This document shows positions 32,953 to 42,313 of a stretch of 64,000 bases of DNA, one piece after another; position 1 is the stretch's first letter, and each line of letters starts with the position of its first letter. Origin of the DNA: Ga0077527 sp032128415 (GTDB lineage Bacteria > Pseudomonadota > Gammaproteobacteria > Burkholderiales > SG8-41); NCBI GenBank assembly GCA_032128415.1, contig JAQBGW010000096.1, positions 29,019 to 93,018 of the forward strand, written 5' to 3'. The notes under the pieces were generated by a model. That model ran no database searches and was not told where the DNA came from. It saw only the letters and a list, made by a program, of their open reading frames with translations. The translations under genes were made by a program, and so were the position numbers.

Positions 32953-34308
32953 TCATAACTTCTTGATCAGCACTACAGAGCGTCGCTGGTAGTTGTACAG
33001 CTGCTTCTTTTTCTGCGGCAGCGCCGTCACATCGGTCTCGACAAAACCCCGCTCGACAAACCAGTGTTCGGCGCGCGTGGTCAGCACAAACAAGTTCTTC
33101 AACCGCAGACCGCGCGCGCGTTTCTCGATCGCCGCCAGCAGCCTCTCACCGGCGCCACGTCCACGAAAATCGGGATGAACGGCAAGGCCGGCGAGTTCAC
33201 CGGATCGCTCATCCGAAAACGGATACAACGCCGCGCAGCCGATGATCATCCGGTCGTGCTCAAGTATCCAGAAACGGTCAATTTCCATTTCCAGCAAATC
33301 GCGGTTACGCTTGACGAGTATGCCTTCCGCCTCCAGCGGTTCGAGCAACCGCAGCACGCCGCCGATATCTTCGATCTTCGCATGGCGCAGCGTTTCCAGG
33401 GGATCAGGCGTCACCAGCGTGCCCACACCCTTGTGGGTAAACAGTTCCAGCAGCAGGCTGTCGTCGAGGTGGCCCGAAATCAGATGCGCGCGTCCGACAC
33501 CCTGCTCACAGGCGCGCACCGCTGCAGGTAAGTAGTTTTGCATCTCCTCGGACCCGACGCGGCCACGCGTCAACAGATTGCGGGCCTCACGCACAGTAAG
33601 CTCGCGCATCAGCTCCCCGCGCCGTCCGGTGACACCCACCGACTCCGCAAGGAAAATCAGCTTGTCTGCCTTCAGCGCAACAGCCGTCGCCGCAGCGACA
33701 TCGCCCAGCGCCAGGTTGAATACCTCGCCAGTCGGCGAATAACCCAGCGGCGACAGCACCACCAGTTCATCATCTTTCAGTCGTCGCTCGATCGCGACCG
33801 CGTCGATCTTGCGCACTTCACCGGTATGCATCAGATCAACGCCATCAACCACCCCGATCGGTCGTGCGGTTACGAAGTTGCCGCTAGAGACACGAATATG
33901 GGAACCGGCCATCGGCGAATTGGGCAGTCCCATCGACAGCAGCGCCTCGATCTGTACCCGTAGTTTGCCGGCCACTTCCATCGCCGCCTCCAGTGCGGCG
34001 CCGTCGGTGATGCGCAAGTGCCCGGCGAACCGGCCGCGAACCTTCTGCCCCTTCAGCTTCAACTCGATCTGCGGGCGCGAGCCATGCACCAGCACGAGCT
34101 TTACGCCCAGCGCTGCCAGCAAATTCAAGTCATGGGTCAGGTAAAAAAACCGCCCGTCGGCAACCACCTCGCCGCCGAATGCGATGACAAACACCTTGCC
34201 GCGAAACGCGTGGATGTACGGCGCGACCGACTGAAACCAGTCGATAAACCGATCCTGTGCCGACAACCGATGGCGCGCTGCAGCGCGCGTCTTGGGCGCA
34301 TCCTGCAC
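32953..34308 (-). CDS. argA: N-acetylglutamate synthase (ArgA type)
   Basis: First step of arginine synthesis: acetyl-CoA plus glutamate. It is 451 residues, close to E. coli ArgA (443). The N-terminal amino-acid-kinase domain contains LGVKLVLVHGSRPQI and DGVDLMHTGEVRKIDA. The C-terminal GNAT domain contains LAGLAVHPDFRGRGAGERLLAAIEKRA. Arginine feedback is known for the family through the kinase-like domain. The start is GTG 34308, with no strong ribosome-binding site. rsmE is upstream, 117 bases away. Confidence 0.94.
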   Translation of the reverse strand: MQDAPKTRAAARHRLSAQDRFIDWFQSVAPYIHAFRGKVFVIAFGGEVVADGRFFYLTHDLNLLAALGVKLVLVHGSRPQIELKLKGQKVRGRFAGHLRITDGAALEAAMEVAGKLRVQIEALLSMGLPNSPMAGSHIRVSSGNFVTARPIGVVDGVDLMHTGEVRKIDAVAIERRLKDDELVVLSPLGYSPTGEVFNLALGDVAAATAVALKADKLIFLAESVGVTGRRGELMRELTVREARNLLTRGRVGSEEMQNYLPAAVRACEQGVGRAHLISGHLDDSLLLELFTHKGVGTLVTPDPLETLRHAKIEDIGGVLRLLEPLEAEGILVKRNRDLLEMEIDRFWILEHDRMIIGCAALYPFSDERSGELAGLAVHPDFRGRGAGERLLAAIEKRARGLRLKNLFVLTTRAEHWFVERGFVETDVTALPQKKKQLYNYQRRSVVLIKKL

Positions 34309-34425
34309 AGCAACAGACTTGTCATTTTCGGTAGAAATGGCGAACCCCTAGGTCAATATTGTGCATTCGATGGTATGCGAGAACTCGGGGCAGGAAAAGC
34401 CGCCCGCCAGAGCCTGTTAAAAATT

Positions 34426-35154
34426 CTAGAAATCGCCCCACAAAGTCTGCATCGCGGCGAGCGCGGCCAGTGCCGCAGTTTCGGTGCGCAGCACGCGCGG
34501 CCCCAGTCGCAATGACGCGAATCCGGCACGCCCGGCATCCCCCGCTTCCGCTGCGGTCAATCCGCCTTCCGGGCCAGCAAGCAGGGTGACCTTCCCCAAT
34601 GGCGGCCCGATCTCCTGCAACCGGGCAGCACCTCCCGGTGCGAGCAGGATGCGCAGGCTCGGCTCGGCAGCGGTCTGCTCCAGCCACGCTGCGAAAGGCA
34701 GCAGGGGAGACACCGGCGGCAGGAAATTGCGCCCGCACTGTTCGCAGGCCGCCGCTACTACCGCCTGCCAGTGTGTCACCCGTTTCATGGCACGTTCACC
34801 CGACAGACGCACGACGCAGCGTTCAGACAGTACCGGCTGCACTGCGGCAACACCCAGCTCCACGGCTTTTTGAATCGTATAGTCCATGCGTTCTCCGCTG
34901 GAGACTGCCTGCACCAGCGTAACCTGCAGCGGCGATTCGCGATCCTCGCTGCGCGATGCGCTGATACGCACACGAACCGTGCCCCGCGCGCACTGCGCGA
35001 TCACCGCGTCGTAGATCACGCCCCCACCGTCAAACAGGGTGATGGCATCACCTTCGACCATCCTCAGCACATGCGCCACATGGTGCGCTTGGGCAGGGGT
35101 CAGATCGCAGTCGCCGTGATCCGGGACAATCCCTGAAAAGTATATTCTAGTCAA
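34426..35154 (-). CDS. rsmE: 16S rRNA m3U1498 methyltransferase
   Basis: SPOUT-class RNA methyltransferase acting on U1498 of 16S rRNA in the 30S subunit. It is 242 residues. The N-terminal PUA-like part is followed by VTLVQAVSSGERMDYTIQKAVELGV, VTLLAGPEGGLTAAE and LGPRVLRTETAALAAL, the knotted SAM-binding motifs of RsmE. It diverges from trkA with 165 bases between the starts. Confidence 0.95.
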   Translation of the reverse strand: MTRIYFSGIVPDHGDCDLTPAQAHHVAHVLRMVEGDAITLFDGGGVIYDAVIAQCARGTVRVRISASRSEDRESPLQVTLVQAVSSGERMDYTIQKAVELGVAAVQPVLSERCVVRLSGERAMKRVTHWQAVVAAACEQCGRNFLPPVSPLLPFAAWLEQTAAEPSLRILLAPGGAARLQEIGPPLGKVTLLAGPEGGLTAAEAGDAGRAGFASLRLGPRVLRTETAALAALAAMQTLWGDF

Positions 35155-35319
35155 TGAGTTAGCTCACTTTAACCGAGCATGAATTATGCCACAGGACTGT
35201 CTCTGCCGCAGGGCGCTGGACAACCACCACTGGCTGAATGCGGTGCAGCATCGTTGTACAATTACGCCTTTTCGGGCATGGTCGGCGTCATTGCGGTCGC
35301 CTCGAAATGGAGAATCCGT

Positions 35320-36732
35320 TTGCGTATTGTCATCCTCGGTGCTGGTCAGGTCGGCAGTTCCGTAGCCGAAAACCTGGTTTCTGAAGCTAACGATATCACC
35401 GTGGTCGATCTTGATGCCGGCCGGCTGCGCAAGCTGCAGGATCGGCTGGATTTGCGCACCGTCACCGGCAATGCCGGGCATCCTGAGGTATTGGAGCGCG
35501 CCGGCGCCCACGATGCCGACATGATCATCGCGGTCACCCAGAGCGATGAAACCAATCTCGTCGCCTGCAAACTGGCCGCGACCATGTTCAACATCCCGAC
35601 CAAAATCGCACGCATCCGCGCCGCGGATTACCTGTCGCATCCGGAAATGTTTTCAACGGAATATTTTTCGGTGGACAAGGTGATCTGTCCCGAACAGGTA
35701 CTCACCGACTACATTGCCAAGCTGATCGAATTCCCGGAATCGCTGCAGGTGCTGGAATTCGCCGATGGACGCGTCAGCCTGGTCGCCGTGCGTGCCTTTC
35801 ACGGCGGGCCACTGGTGGGCAAGGAACTGCAGACCATACGCAAGCACATTCCCAACGTCGATACGCGGGTGGCGGCGATATTCCGGCAGGACAGCCCGAT
35901 TATTCCAATGGGGGATACTGTGATTCAGGCGGGCGATGAAGTGTTCTTCATTGCCGCCAAGGAAAATATCCGCGGTGTCATGCGTGAATTGCGCCGGCTC
36001 GACAAGCCGGTCAAGAGGGTCATGATCGGGGGCGGCGGCAATATCGGCCGGCGACTCGCCAAGGCCATTGAAGATCAATACGACGTCAAAATCATCGAAT
36101 ACACCAAGCTCGGCGCGGAAAAACTTGCGGCAGAACTGCGAACAACACTGGTGCTGGTGGGCGACGTCACCGATGAGGAATTGTTGAAATCCGAGAACAT
36201 CAGTGACATGGACGTCTATTGCGCGCTGACCAACGACGACGAAAACAACATCATGTCATCGTTGCTCGCCAAGAGCATGGGTGTGCGACGGGTGGTGGCG
36301 CTGATTAACCGTGGCTCATATGTCAATCTGGTGCAGGCGGGTCAGATCGATATCGCCATTTCCCCGGCGCAGGCCACGATCGGCACACTGCTCGCTCACG
36401 TGCGGCATGGTGACTGTGTCGCCGTACACAGCCTGCGGCGCGGCGCGGCGGAAGCGCTGGAACTGGTCGCCCATGGCGACGCAAAATCATCAAAAGTCGT
36501 CGGGCGGCGTATTGAAGAGATCGACCTGCCCAAAGGCGTGACCATAGGCGCCATCGTACGTGCCCGCAAAACCGCCTCTGCCGGTGACAAGACAGCGGTC
36601 GAGCAGCAGGTACTGATCGCACATCATGACACCCTGGTCGAGACTGACGATCATGTGATCGTATTCGCCATCAACAAAAGCCTCGTGCCGAAGATCGAGA
36701 AGCTGTTCCAGGTCAGTGTCGGCTTCCTGTGA
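35320..36732 (+). CDS. trkA: Trk potassium uptake regulator TrkA
   Basis: Cytoplasmic NAD(H)-binding gating subunit of the Trk potassium system. It is 470 residues made of two RCK_N/RCK_C halves: IVILGAGQVGSSVAENLVSE with TVVDLDAGRLRKLQ at the N-terminus, and VMIGGGGNIGRRLAKAIEDQ near residue 235. The start is TTG 35320, preceded by TGGAGA 6-11 bases upstream, because the Rossmann motif begins immediately; the open frame extends back 47 codons without family similarity. trkH follows 82 bases later, so channel and regulator are probably one operon. Confidence 0.94.
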   Translation: MRIVILGAGQVGSSVAENLVSEANDITVVDLDAGRLRKLQDRLDLRTVTGNAGHPEVLERAGAHDADMIIAVTQSDETNLVACKLAATMFNIPTKIARIRAADYLSHPEMFSTEYFSVDKVICPEQVLTDYIAKLIEFPESLQVLEFADGRVSLVAVRAFHGGPLVGKELQTIRKHIPNVDTRVAAIFRQDSPIIPMGDTVIQAGDEVFFIAAKENIRGVMRELRRLDKPVKRVMIGGGGNIGRRLAKAIEDQYDVKIIEYTKLGAEKLAAELRTTLVLVGDVTDEELLKSENISDMDVYCALTNDDENNIMSSLLAKSMGVRRVVALINRGSYVNLVQAGQIDIAISPAQATIGTLLAHVRHGDCVAVHSLRRGAAEALELVAHGDAKSSKVVGRRIEEIDLPKGVTIGAIVRARKTASAGDKTAVEQQVLIAHHDTLVETDDHVIVFAINKSLVPKIEKLFQVSVGFL

Positions 36733-36814
36733 ATACACATCACTCCGGCACCGAACCGGCGCTAGCGGTGTCATCATGGATCGTCGCTCGACTGCCCGTC
36801 GCGCCCGATAGCGT

Positions 36815-38272
36815 ATGGCCTGGCTGCTGACCATCGCGCCGGTGGCTGCGCTCATCGCCATGGCGATGAGCCTGACACATCTGCTACCCATCAGCGTTTC
36901 GCTGGCGCTGAACGACGGCACGACTCCGGCATGGCTGCTGTCGATGGCGATCAACTTTGCCGCAGGCGCCATCATCTGGCTGGCGACCCACCGCTACAAA
37001 CGCGAACTGTGCATGCGCGAAGGCATATTGCTGGTAGTCGCAGTATGGGCAGGCGGCGCGCTGTTCGCGGCATTGCCGCTGCTGCTGACGATCCCGCAGA
37101 TTTCCTTCACTGATGCCTACTTCGAGGCCGTGTCCGGACTGACGGCGACCGGCGCAACCGTGTTGTCAGGACTCGACCACTTGCCGCCGTCAATCAACGT
37201 CTGGCGCGCTCTGCTGCAATGGCTGGGGGGTATGGGCGTGATCGTGCTGGTCGTGGCAATCCTGCCGGTGCTGGGCGTTGGTGGACGGCAGATGTCGAAG
37301 TCTGAAATTCCCGGCCCGATGAAAGATGAGCAACTGACCCCGCGCGTCACGCAGACCGCCAAAGGCCTGTGGCTGATATACGCATTGCTGACTCTGGCCT
37401 GTGGCTTCGCTTATCACGCAGCCGGCATGTCGGCGTTGGATGCCATGATCCACAGTTTCACGACCCTGTCACTGGGCGGATTTTCCTCGCACGACGCCAG
37501 CATCGGATTTTTCGACTCGGCTGCAGTTGATTTCGTCGCCATCGGCTTCATGAGCATTGCCGGCATTAATTTTGCGACCCACTTTCTGGTCTGGCGCGCG
37601 AAAAGCCTGCGCCCTTATGCACGAGACACGGAAGCCCGCTATTTCTTGCTGGTTATTTTCGCCAGCGTGATTGCTATCGCCATGCTGCTGTACGGCAACG
37701 GCGTCTACACCGATATCACCACTGCCGCCCGCCATGCTGCATTTACCATTGTTTCGGTTGGAACCACCACGGGTTACTCCACTTCGGATTACAACGTCTG
37801 GCCGGTATTCGCGCCCATGTGGATACTGTTCCTCGGCACTTTCCTGAGTTGCTCGGGCTCCACCGGCGGCGGCATCAAGATGATGCGGGCGGTTATCCTC
37901 TATCGACAGGTCTATCGCGAAATCAACAGCCTGGCGCATCCGAATGCCGTCACGCCAGTCAAGGTTGCAGGGCAGGTGGTTGCTGATCCGGTGGTTTTCG
38001 CCGTACTTGGATTTTTCTTTATCTGGGTAGTCCTGCTGGTGACCATAACGCTGATCCTCGGTTGGACCGGGCTGGACGCCATGACCGCGTTTTCCGCGGC
38101 GGTCGCCACGCTCAACAATATCGGCCCCGGACTGCAGCAGGTCGGTCCAGCAACCAATTATCAGGTACTCACCGATTTCCAGACCTGGGTGTGTGCGTTT
38201 GCGATGCTGCTCGGCAGGCTGGAACTGTTCGCCCTGCTCGTGGTACTCACGCCGGCGTTCTGGCGCAAATAG
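36815..38272 (+). CDS. trkH: Trk potassium channel subunit TrkH
   Basis: Inner-membrane K+ channel of the SKT family, 485 residues with about ten membrane helices. The four pore-loop regions are visible: EAVSGLTATGATVLSGLD, HSFTTLSLGGFSSHDAS, IVSVGTTTGYSTSDY and TLNNIGPGLQQVGP. The conserved SCSGSTGGGIKMMR lies after the third. It works with the TrkA protein encoded upstream. Confidence 0.95.
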   Translation: MAWLLTIAPVAALIAMAMSLTHLLPISVSLALNDGTTPAWLLSMAINFAAGAIIWLATHRYKRELCMREGILLVVAVWAGGALFAALPLLLTIPQISFTDAYFEAVSGLTATGATVLSGLDHLPPSINVWRALLQWLGGMGVIVLVVAILPVLGVGGRQMSKSEIPGPMKDEQLTPRVTQTAKGLWLIYALLTLACGFAYHAAGMSALDAMIHSFTTLSLGGFSSHDASIGFFDSAAVDFVAIGFMSIAGINFATHFLVWRAKSLRPYARDTEARYFLLVIFASVIAIAMLLYGNGVYTDITTAARHAAFTIVSVGTTTGYSTSDYNVWPVFAPMWILFLGTFLSCSGSTGGGIKMMRAVILYRQVYREINSLAHPNAVTPVKVAGQVVADPVVFAVLGFFFIWVVLLVTITLILGWTGLDAMTAFSAAVATLNNIGPGLQQVGPATNYQVLTDFQTWVCAFAMLLGRLELFALLVVLTPAFWRK

Positions 38273-38355
38273 CGCCTCCTTGGGCCTTGCGCATACCGGC
38301 GCAATAACCGGCTGCCAGATTGCGCCGCCCCGCTTTACAATAGGCCCGCAACCCA

Positions 38356-38916
38356 ATGGACAGCGTCAACCTTACACAGCATTTCCTGATCGCCATGCCC
38401 GCCATGGTCGACCCCCATTTTGCCCGGACGCTGACGCTGGTCTGCGAGCACAACGAACGCGGTGCGCTGGGTCTCATCATCAATCGGCCAACCGATCTCA
38501 ACCTTCACGGTTTGCTGGAACAGATCAAGGTTCCCATCGAAGCCACCACTTTTCGCGGTGTGCCGGTGCATTACGGTGGACCTGTGCAAGTCGATCGGGG
38601 TTTCGTGTTGCACCAGCCACTGGGCGACTGGCAGTCCACACTGGCCGTCGGCTCGGACATCGGCCTGACGACATCCAAGGACATCCTTGAGGCGGTGGCG
38701 CGTGGTGATGGTCCTCCACAAATACTGGTCACGCTGGGCTACGCAGGCTGGGCGCCGGGCCAACTGGAACACGAATTGGCGCAGAACGCCTGGCTGTCCG
38801 TGTCGGCGCAAGCCGAGATCCTGTTCGATATGCCTGCCGAAGAACGCCTGGCGGCGGCGATGCACGCACTGGGTGTGGACTACGCCAGCCTGTCTGACGT
38901 CGCCGGACACGCGTGA
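38356..38916 (+). CDS. algH: YqgE/AlgH family protein
   Basis: 186 residues of the UPF0301 family: LTQHFLIAMPAMVDPHFARTLTLVCEHNERGALGLIINRPTD and VPVHYGGPVQVDRGFVLH in outline, with GYAGWAPGQLEHELAQNAWL. The fold is known, but the biochemical function is not settled. The next gene (ruvX) starts inside its stop codon (four-base overlap), the standard yqgE-yqgF pairing. Confidence 0.93.
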   Translation: MDSVNLTQHFLIAMPAMVDPHFARTLTLVCEHNERGALGLIINRPTDLNLHGLLEQIKVPIEATTFRGVPVHYGGPVQVDRGFVLHQPLGDWQSTLAVGSDIGLTTSKDILEAVARGDGPPQILVTLGYAGWAPGQLEHELAQNAWLSVSAQAEILFDMPAEERLAAAMHALGVDYASLSDVAGHA

Positions 38917-39356
38917 GTGCGCGGCCAGTGCGCGGCGCGGTGCTCGCCTTCGATTTCGGCGAGAAGCGCATCGGCGTCGCCGTCGGCGAGATTGAACTGG
39001 CCATTCCCCACGCGCTAACCGTCATCGCCGCTGAAGATAACGATCGTCGATTTGCAGCCATTACCACGTTGATCGCCGAGTGGCGACCGGCGCAACTGGT
39101 GGTTGGCGTTGCCAGCCACGCCGACGGCAGCGAACACGAAACCGGGCGACTGTCCCGCCGCTTCGGCCAGCGTCTGACCGGGCGTTTCAGCCTGCCGGTC
39201 GATTTTGTCGATGAGCGGCTGACCTCTCACGCCGCGGAAGCCCTGCTGCGGGAGAGTGGAGTGCGGTCTGACCAGCGGGCCGCACTGCTCGACGCAGCGG
39301 CGGCCGCGGAAATTCTGCGCACCTGGTTCGAAACTCTGCCAAAACAGACCGCCTGA
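38913..39356 (+). CDS. ruvX: Putative pre-16S rRNA nuclease YqgF/RuvX
   Basis: 147 residues of the RNase H-like YqgF family, which processes the 5' end of pre-16S rRNA. VLAFDFGEKRIGVAVGE carries the first catalytic Asp, LVVGVASHADGSEH the middle part and VDFVDERLTSHAAEALL the Glu region. The start is GTG 38913, overlapping the algH stop by four bases. pyrR follows 53 bases later. Confidence 0.93.
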   Translation: MSARPVRGAVLAFDFGEKRIGVAVGEIELAIPHALTVIAAEDNDRRFAAITTLIAEWRPAQLVVGVASHADGSEHETGRLSRRFGQRLTGRFSLPVDFVDERLTSHAAEALLRESGVRSDQRAALLDAAAAAEILRTWFETLPKQTA

Positions 39357-39409
39357 ATCACTCGGCGGCGTTTTAGCCGCAGGCTGATTGTGTTAGGCTA
39401 CGGCCCGCC

Positions 39410-39913
39410 ATGCCGGCTAACCCGCTTCCTGATGCCGAGCAACTGCTCGCATCGCTAACTGACCGGATGCGGCCCGCCGTCGGGCCGAACACCGGACTGG
39501 TGGGTATTTATACTGGCGGTGTGTGGCTCGCCGAGCGGCTGCACCAGGCGCTCGGCATCAAACTACCCCTCGGCACTCTTGATGTTTCGTTTTATCGCGA
39601 CGACTTCAACAAGAAGGGCTTGCGCCGCAACGTCAAGAGCTCCGACATCCCGTTCGACATGGACGGCTGCGACGTAGTCATCGTCGATGATGTGCTCTTT
39701 ACCGGTCGCACCATCCGCGCAGCAATGAATGAATTGTTCGACTACGGCCGCCCGGCCAGCATCCGCCTCGCCGCACTGGTCGATCGCGGCGGCCGCGAGC
39801 TGCCGATCGCCGCGGAGTTCACCGGGGCCACGGTGACCGTTCCTCCCGGAGAAAACATTGAGCTGACGCGCGATGCGCAGGGTCGGCTTGCGCTGCGACT
39901 GAGCCCGGACTGA
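39410..39913 (+). CDS. pyrR: PyrR bifunctional regulator / uracil phosphoribosyltransferase
   Basis: 167 residues with the PRPP-binding motif VVIVDDVLFTGRTIRAAMNEL and the hood region YRDDFNKKGLRRNVKSSDIPF. In Gram-positive bacteria PyrR attenuates pyr operons by binding RNA; in proteobacteria it is often encoded first in a pyrR-pyrB-pyrC' operon as here, 6 bases before pyrB. No PyrR anti-antiterminator RNA was recognised in the 53-base leader. The enzyme activity is plausible; the regulatory role here is inference. Confidence 0.92.
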   Translation: MPANPLPDAEQLLASLTDRMRPAVGPNTGLVGIYTGGVWLAERLHQALGIKLPLGTLDVSFYRDDFNKKGLRRNVKSSDIPFDMDGCDVVIVDDVLFTGRTIRAAMNELFDYGRPASIRLAALVDRGGRELPIAAEFTGATVTVPPGENIELTRDAQGRLALRLSPD

Positions 39914-39919
39914 CGCGCC

Positions 39920-40879
39920 ATGTGGCTTAATCCCGCGAACCCACAACTTAACAAGAACGGCGAACTGCACCATCTGCTGTCGCTGGAAGGGCTGCCTGCC
40001 GACGTGCTGCGGCAAATCCTCGACACCGCAGAGTCGTTCGTCGGCGTCACCCAGCGCGAAGTCAAAAAGGTGCCGCTGCTGCGCGGCAAAGCGGTATTCA
40101 ACCTGTTTTTTGAACCATCGACACGTACCCGCACGACTTTCGAGATCGCCGCCAAACGGCTGTCGGCGGATGTCATCAATCTGGCGATCAATGCGTCGTC
40201 GCAGAGTAAGGGCGAAACGGTCCTCGACACCGTCGCCAATCTTGCGGCCATGCAGGCCGACATGTTTATCGTGCGCCACGCGGCAAGCGGTGCGCCTCAC
40301 CTGATTGCGCGCCACGTTGCACCCGATATCCATATCATCAATGCCGGGGATGGCCGCCACGCGCACCCGACGCAGGGCCTGCTCGACATGTACACCATTC
40401 GCCACTACAAGGGCGATTTCACCAAGCTGCGTGTAGCCATTGTCGGCGACGTGCTGCACTCGCGCGTCGCCCGATCGCAAATCCATGCGCTGACGACGCT
40501 GGGTTGCCCGGAAATCCGCGTGGTCGGCCCGCGCACGCTGCTGCCGGTGGCAGTCAGCAAGCTCGGCGTGCAGGTGCATTACGACATGCGTAGCGGCTTA
40601 AAGGATGTCGATGTGGTGATGATGCTGCGCCTGCAGAACGAACGCATGAACGGCGCGCTGCTGCCTTCGGCGCAGGAGTTCTACAAATACTACGGACTCA
40701 CCGAAGACAAACTCGCGCTCGCCAAACCTGACGCCATCGTGCTGCATCCGGGTCCGATGAACCGCGGCGTGGAAATCGATTCAAGCGTTGCCGACGGCAA
40801 GCAATCGGTGATTCTGCCGCAGGTGACTTTCGGCATCGCCATCCGCATGGCGGTCATGAGCATACTGGCGGGGAACTGA
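39920..40879 (+). CDS. pyrB: Aspartate carbamoyltransferase catalytic subunit
   Basis: Condenses carbamoyl phosphate and aspartate, the first committed step of pyrimidine synthesis. It is 319 residues. The carbamoyl-phosphate motif is FFEPSTRTRTTFEIAAKRL, and NAGDGRHAHPTQGLLDMYTI and VAIVGDVLHSRVARSQ follow. No PyrI regulatory subunit is nearby. Instead an inactive dihydroorotase-like gene (pyrC') follows, matching the class A ATCase of pseudomonads, where PyrC' is a structural partner. A heptamer-unit inverted repeat separates the two genes. Confidence 0.95.
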   Translation: MWLNPANPQLNKNGELHHLLSLEGLPADVLRQILDTAESFVGVTQREVKKVPLLRGKAVFNLFFEPSTRTRTTFEIAAKRLSADVINLAINASSQSKGETVLDTVANLAAMQADMFIVRHAASGAPHLIARHVAPDIHIINAGDGRHAHPTQGLLDMYTIRHYKGDFTKLRVAIVGDVLHSRVARSQIHALTTLGCPEIRVVGPRTLLPVAVSKLGVQVHYDMRSGLKDVDVVMMLRLQNERMNGALLPSAQEFYKYYGLTEDKLALAKPDAIVLHPGPMNRGVEIDSSVADGKQSVILPQVTFGIAIRMAVMSILAGN

Positions 40880-40884
40880 AATGA

Positions 40885-41020
40885 CAGTGCAAAGTGCAAA
40901 ATGCAAAATGCAAAATGAACGGCGCCGCAGCGGGATTACTGCCGTGCGTGCCTCTCATCACTTTGCATTTTGCGCCCCGAAGGAAGTCCCCTTGGGGGGC
41001 ATTTTGCATTTTGCATTTTC
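40885..41020. repeat. Inverted repeat of heptamer units, between pyrB and pyrC'
   Basis: The left arm (40885-40917) is tandem AGTGCAA, AGTGCAA, AATGCAA, AATGCAA. The right side has a partial complement at 40957-40973 and a full one at 41000-41020. The outer stem pairs 40898-40917 with 41000-41019, 20 bp without mismatch and an 82-base loop. The loop contains AAGTCCCCTTGGGGG (40984-40998), a motif also found inside prlC. The element ends 16 bases before the pyrC' start, so it could affect translation of pyrC' or processing of the message. Confidence 0.85.
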
Positions 41021-41035
41021 GGACGCTTGCCGATC

Positions 41036-42313
41036 ATGAAAATCGTTATCAAGAACGGCCGTCTGATCGACCCGAAAAACGGGATTGATGCCGTGCGCGA
41101 TCTGTACGTGGCTGCTGGCAAGGTGGTCGCCGTAGGCGCGGCACCCACGGGTTTCAGCGCCAACCGGGTCATCGATGCCACCGGCCGCGTGGTCTGCCCG
41201 GGGCTGGTCGATCTCGCCGTGCGTCTGCGTGAGCCCGGTTTCGAATATATTGCCACTCTTGAATCCGAAATGGCCGCAGCCATTGCCGGCGGCGTTACCA
41301 GTCTCGCCTGCCCGCCCGACACCGACCCTCCGCTCGATGAACCGGGACTGGTGGAAATGCTCAAATTCAGCGCGAAAAACCTTAATCAGGCGCATGTCTA
41401 TCCGGTGGGTGCGCTGACTGTCGGACTGAAAGGCGCGCGACTCACAGAAATGGCGGAACTGCGCGATGCAGGTTGTGTAGCGTTCTCACAGGCCGAAGCG
41501 CCGCTCATCGACAATCAGGTGCTGCGTCAGGCCCTCGACTACGCCGCAACCTTCGGCTTTGCAGTCTGGCTGCGCGCGCAGGATCCGGCACTGTCGAGCC
41601 AGGGCGTCGCCCACGAAGGTGAAGTAGCCACCCGGCTGGGGCTGCCCGGCATACCTGTGGCCGCTGAGACCGTGGCCTTGTCGACCATTCTGATCATCGC
41701 CCGCGCGACCGGCGCACGCATCCACATCGCGCGGCTGTCGTCCGCTGAAGGCGTGGCGATGGTGCGCGAGGCCAAGGCGCAAGGACTGGCGATCACCTGT
41801 GATATCGGCATTCATCATGCGCATTTATCGGAAATGGACATCGGCTATTTCGATCCCAACTGCCATCTGATGCCGCCATTGCGCAGTCAACGCGACCGTG
41901 ATGCGCTGCGCGCGGGACTCGTTGACGGCACCATCGACGCGTTGTGCTCGGATCACACACCGGTGGATGAGGACGTAAAGCAATTGCCTTTTGCCGAATC
42001 CGAGGCGGGTGCCACCGGTGTCGAGTTACTGCTGCCGCTGACGCTGAAGTGGGCTGCCGAATCCGGCGTCGCCCTCGGTGCCGCACTGGAGCGCATCACT
42101 TCACGGCCCGCAGCACTGCTCGGCATAGCTGCCGGACATCTAACGCCGGGTGCCGCCGCCGACATCTGCATTTTTGATCCGACCTGCGACTGGCGCATCG
42201 AGTCCGCCGCGCTGAAAAGCCAGGGCAAGAACACGCCATTCTTCGGGTTTGAATTGCGCGGTCGCGTGACCCATACACTGGTTGATGGCGCCGTGGTGTA
42301 CGAAAAAAAATAA
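41036..42313 (+). CDS. pyrC': Dihydroorotase-like protein PyrC', catalytically dead
   Basis: 425 residues of the amidohydrolase (dihydroorotase type I) family: MKIVIKNGRLIDPKNGID, the substrate region ACPPDTDPPLDEP and CSDHTPVDEDVKQLPF near the C-terminus. The metal-binding HxH of active enzymes is replaced: DLAVRLREPG (59-68) has Ala61 and Arg63 where DLHVHLREPG has His. Without these ligands it should not be active; in Pseudomonas the equivalent PyrC' is needed for assembly of ATCase with PyrB. Start ATG 41036 comes 16 bases after the repeat. An active pyrC must be elsewhere in the genome. Confidence 0.88.
   Translation: MKIVIKNGRLIDPKNGIDAVRDLYVAAGKVVAVGAAPTGFSANRVIDATGRVVCPGLVDLAVRLREPGFEYIATLESEMAAAIAGGVTSLACPPDTDPPLDEPGLVEMLKFSAKNLNQAHVYPVGALTVGLKGARLTEMAELRDAGCVAFSQAEAPLIDNQVLRQALDYAATFGFAVWLRAQDPALSSQGVAHEGEVATRLGLPGIPVAAETVALSTILIIARATGARIHIARLSSAEGVAMVREAKAQGLAITCDIGIHHAHLSEMDIGYFDPNCHLMPPLRSQRDRDALRAGLVDGTIDALCSDHTPVDEDVKQLPFAESEAGATGVELLLPLTLKWAAESGVALGAALERITSRPAALLGIAAGHLTPGAAADICIFDPTCDWRIESAALKSQGKNTPFFGFELRGRVTHTLVDGAVVYEKK

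Noticed and set aside
35179..35319. 47-codon N-terminal extension of trkA
   Set aside because: No similarity to TrkA. The TTG at 35320 has a good ribosome-binding site and begins the Rossmann motif at once.
39563..40579. 338-codon open frame on the minus strand
   Set aside because: Opposite pyrR and pyrB, both clearly real.
40885..41020. Tandem repeats as a possible CRISPR array
   Set aside because: Units are contiguous 7-mers with no spacers, facing inverted copies; no cas genes in the window.
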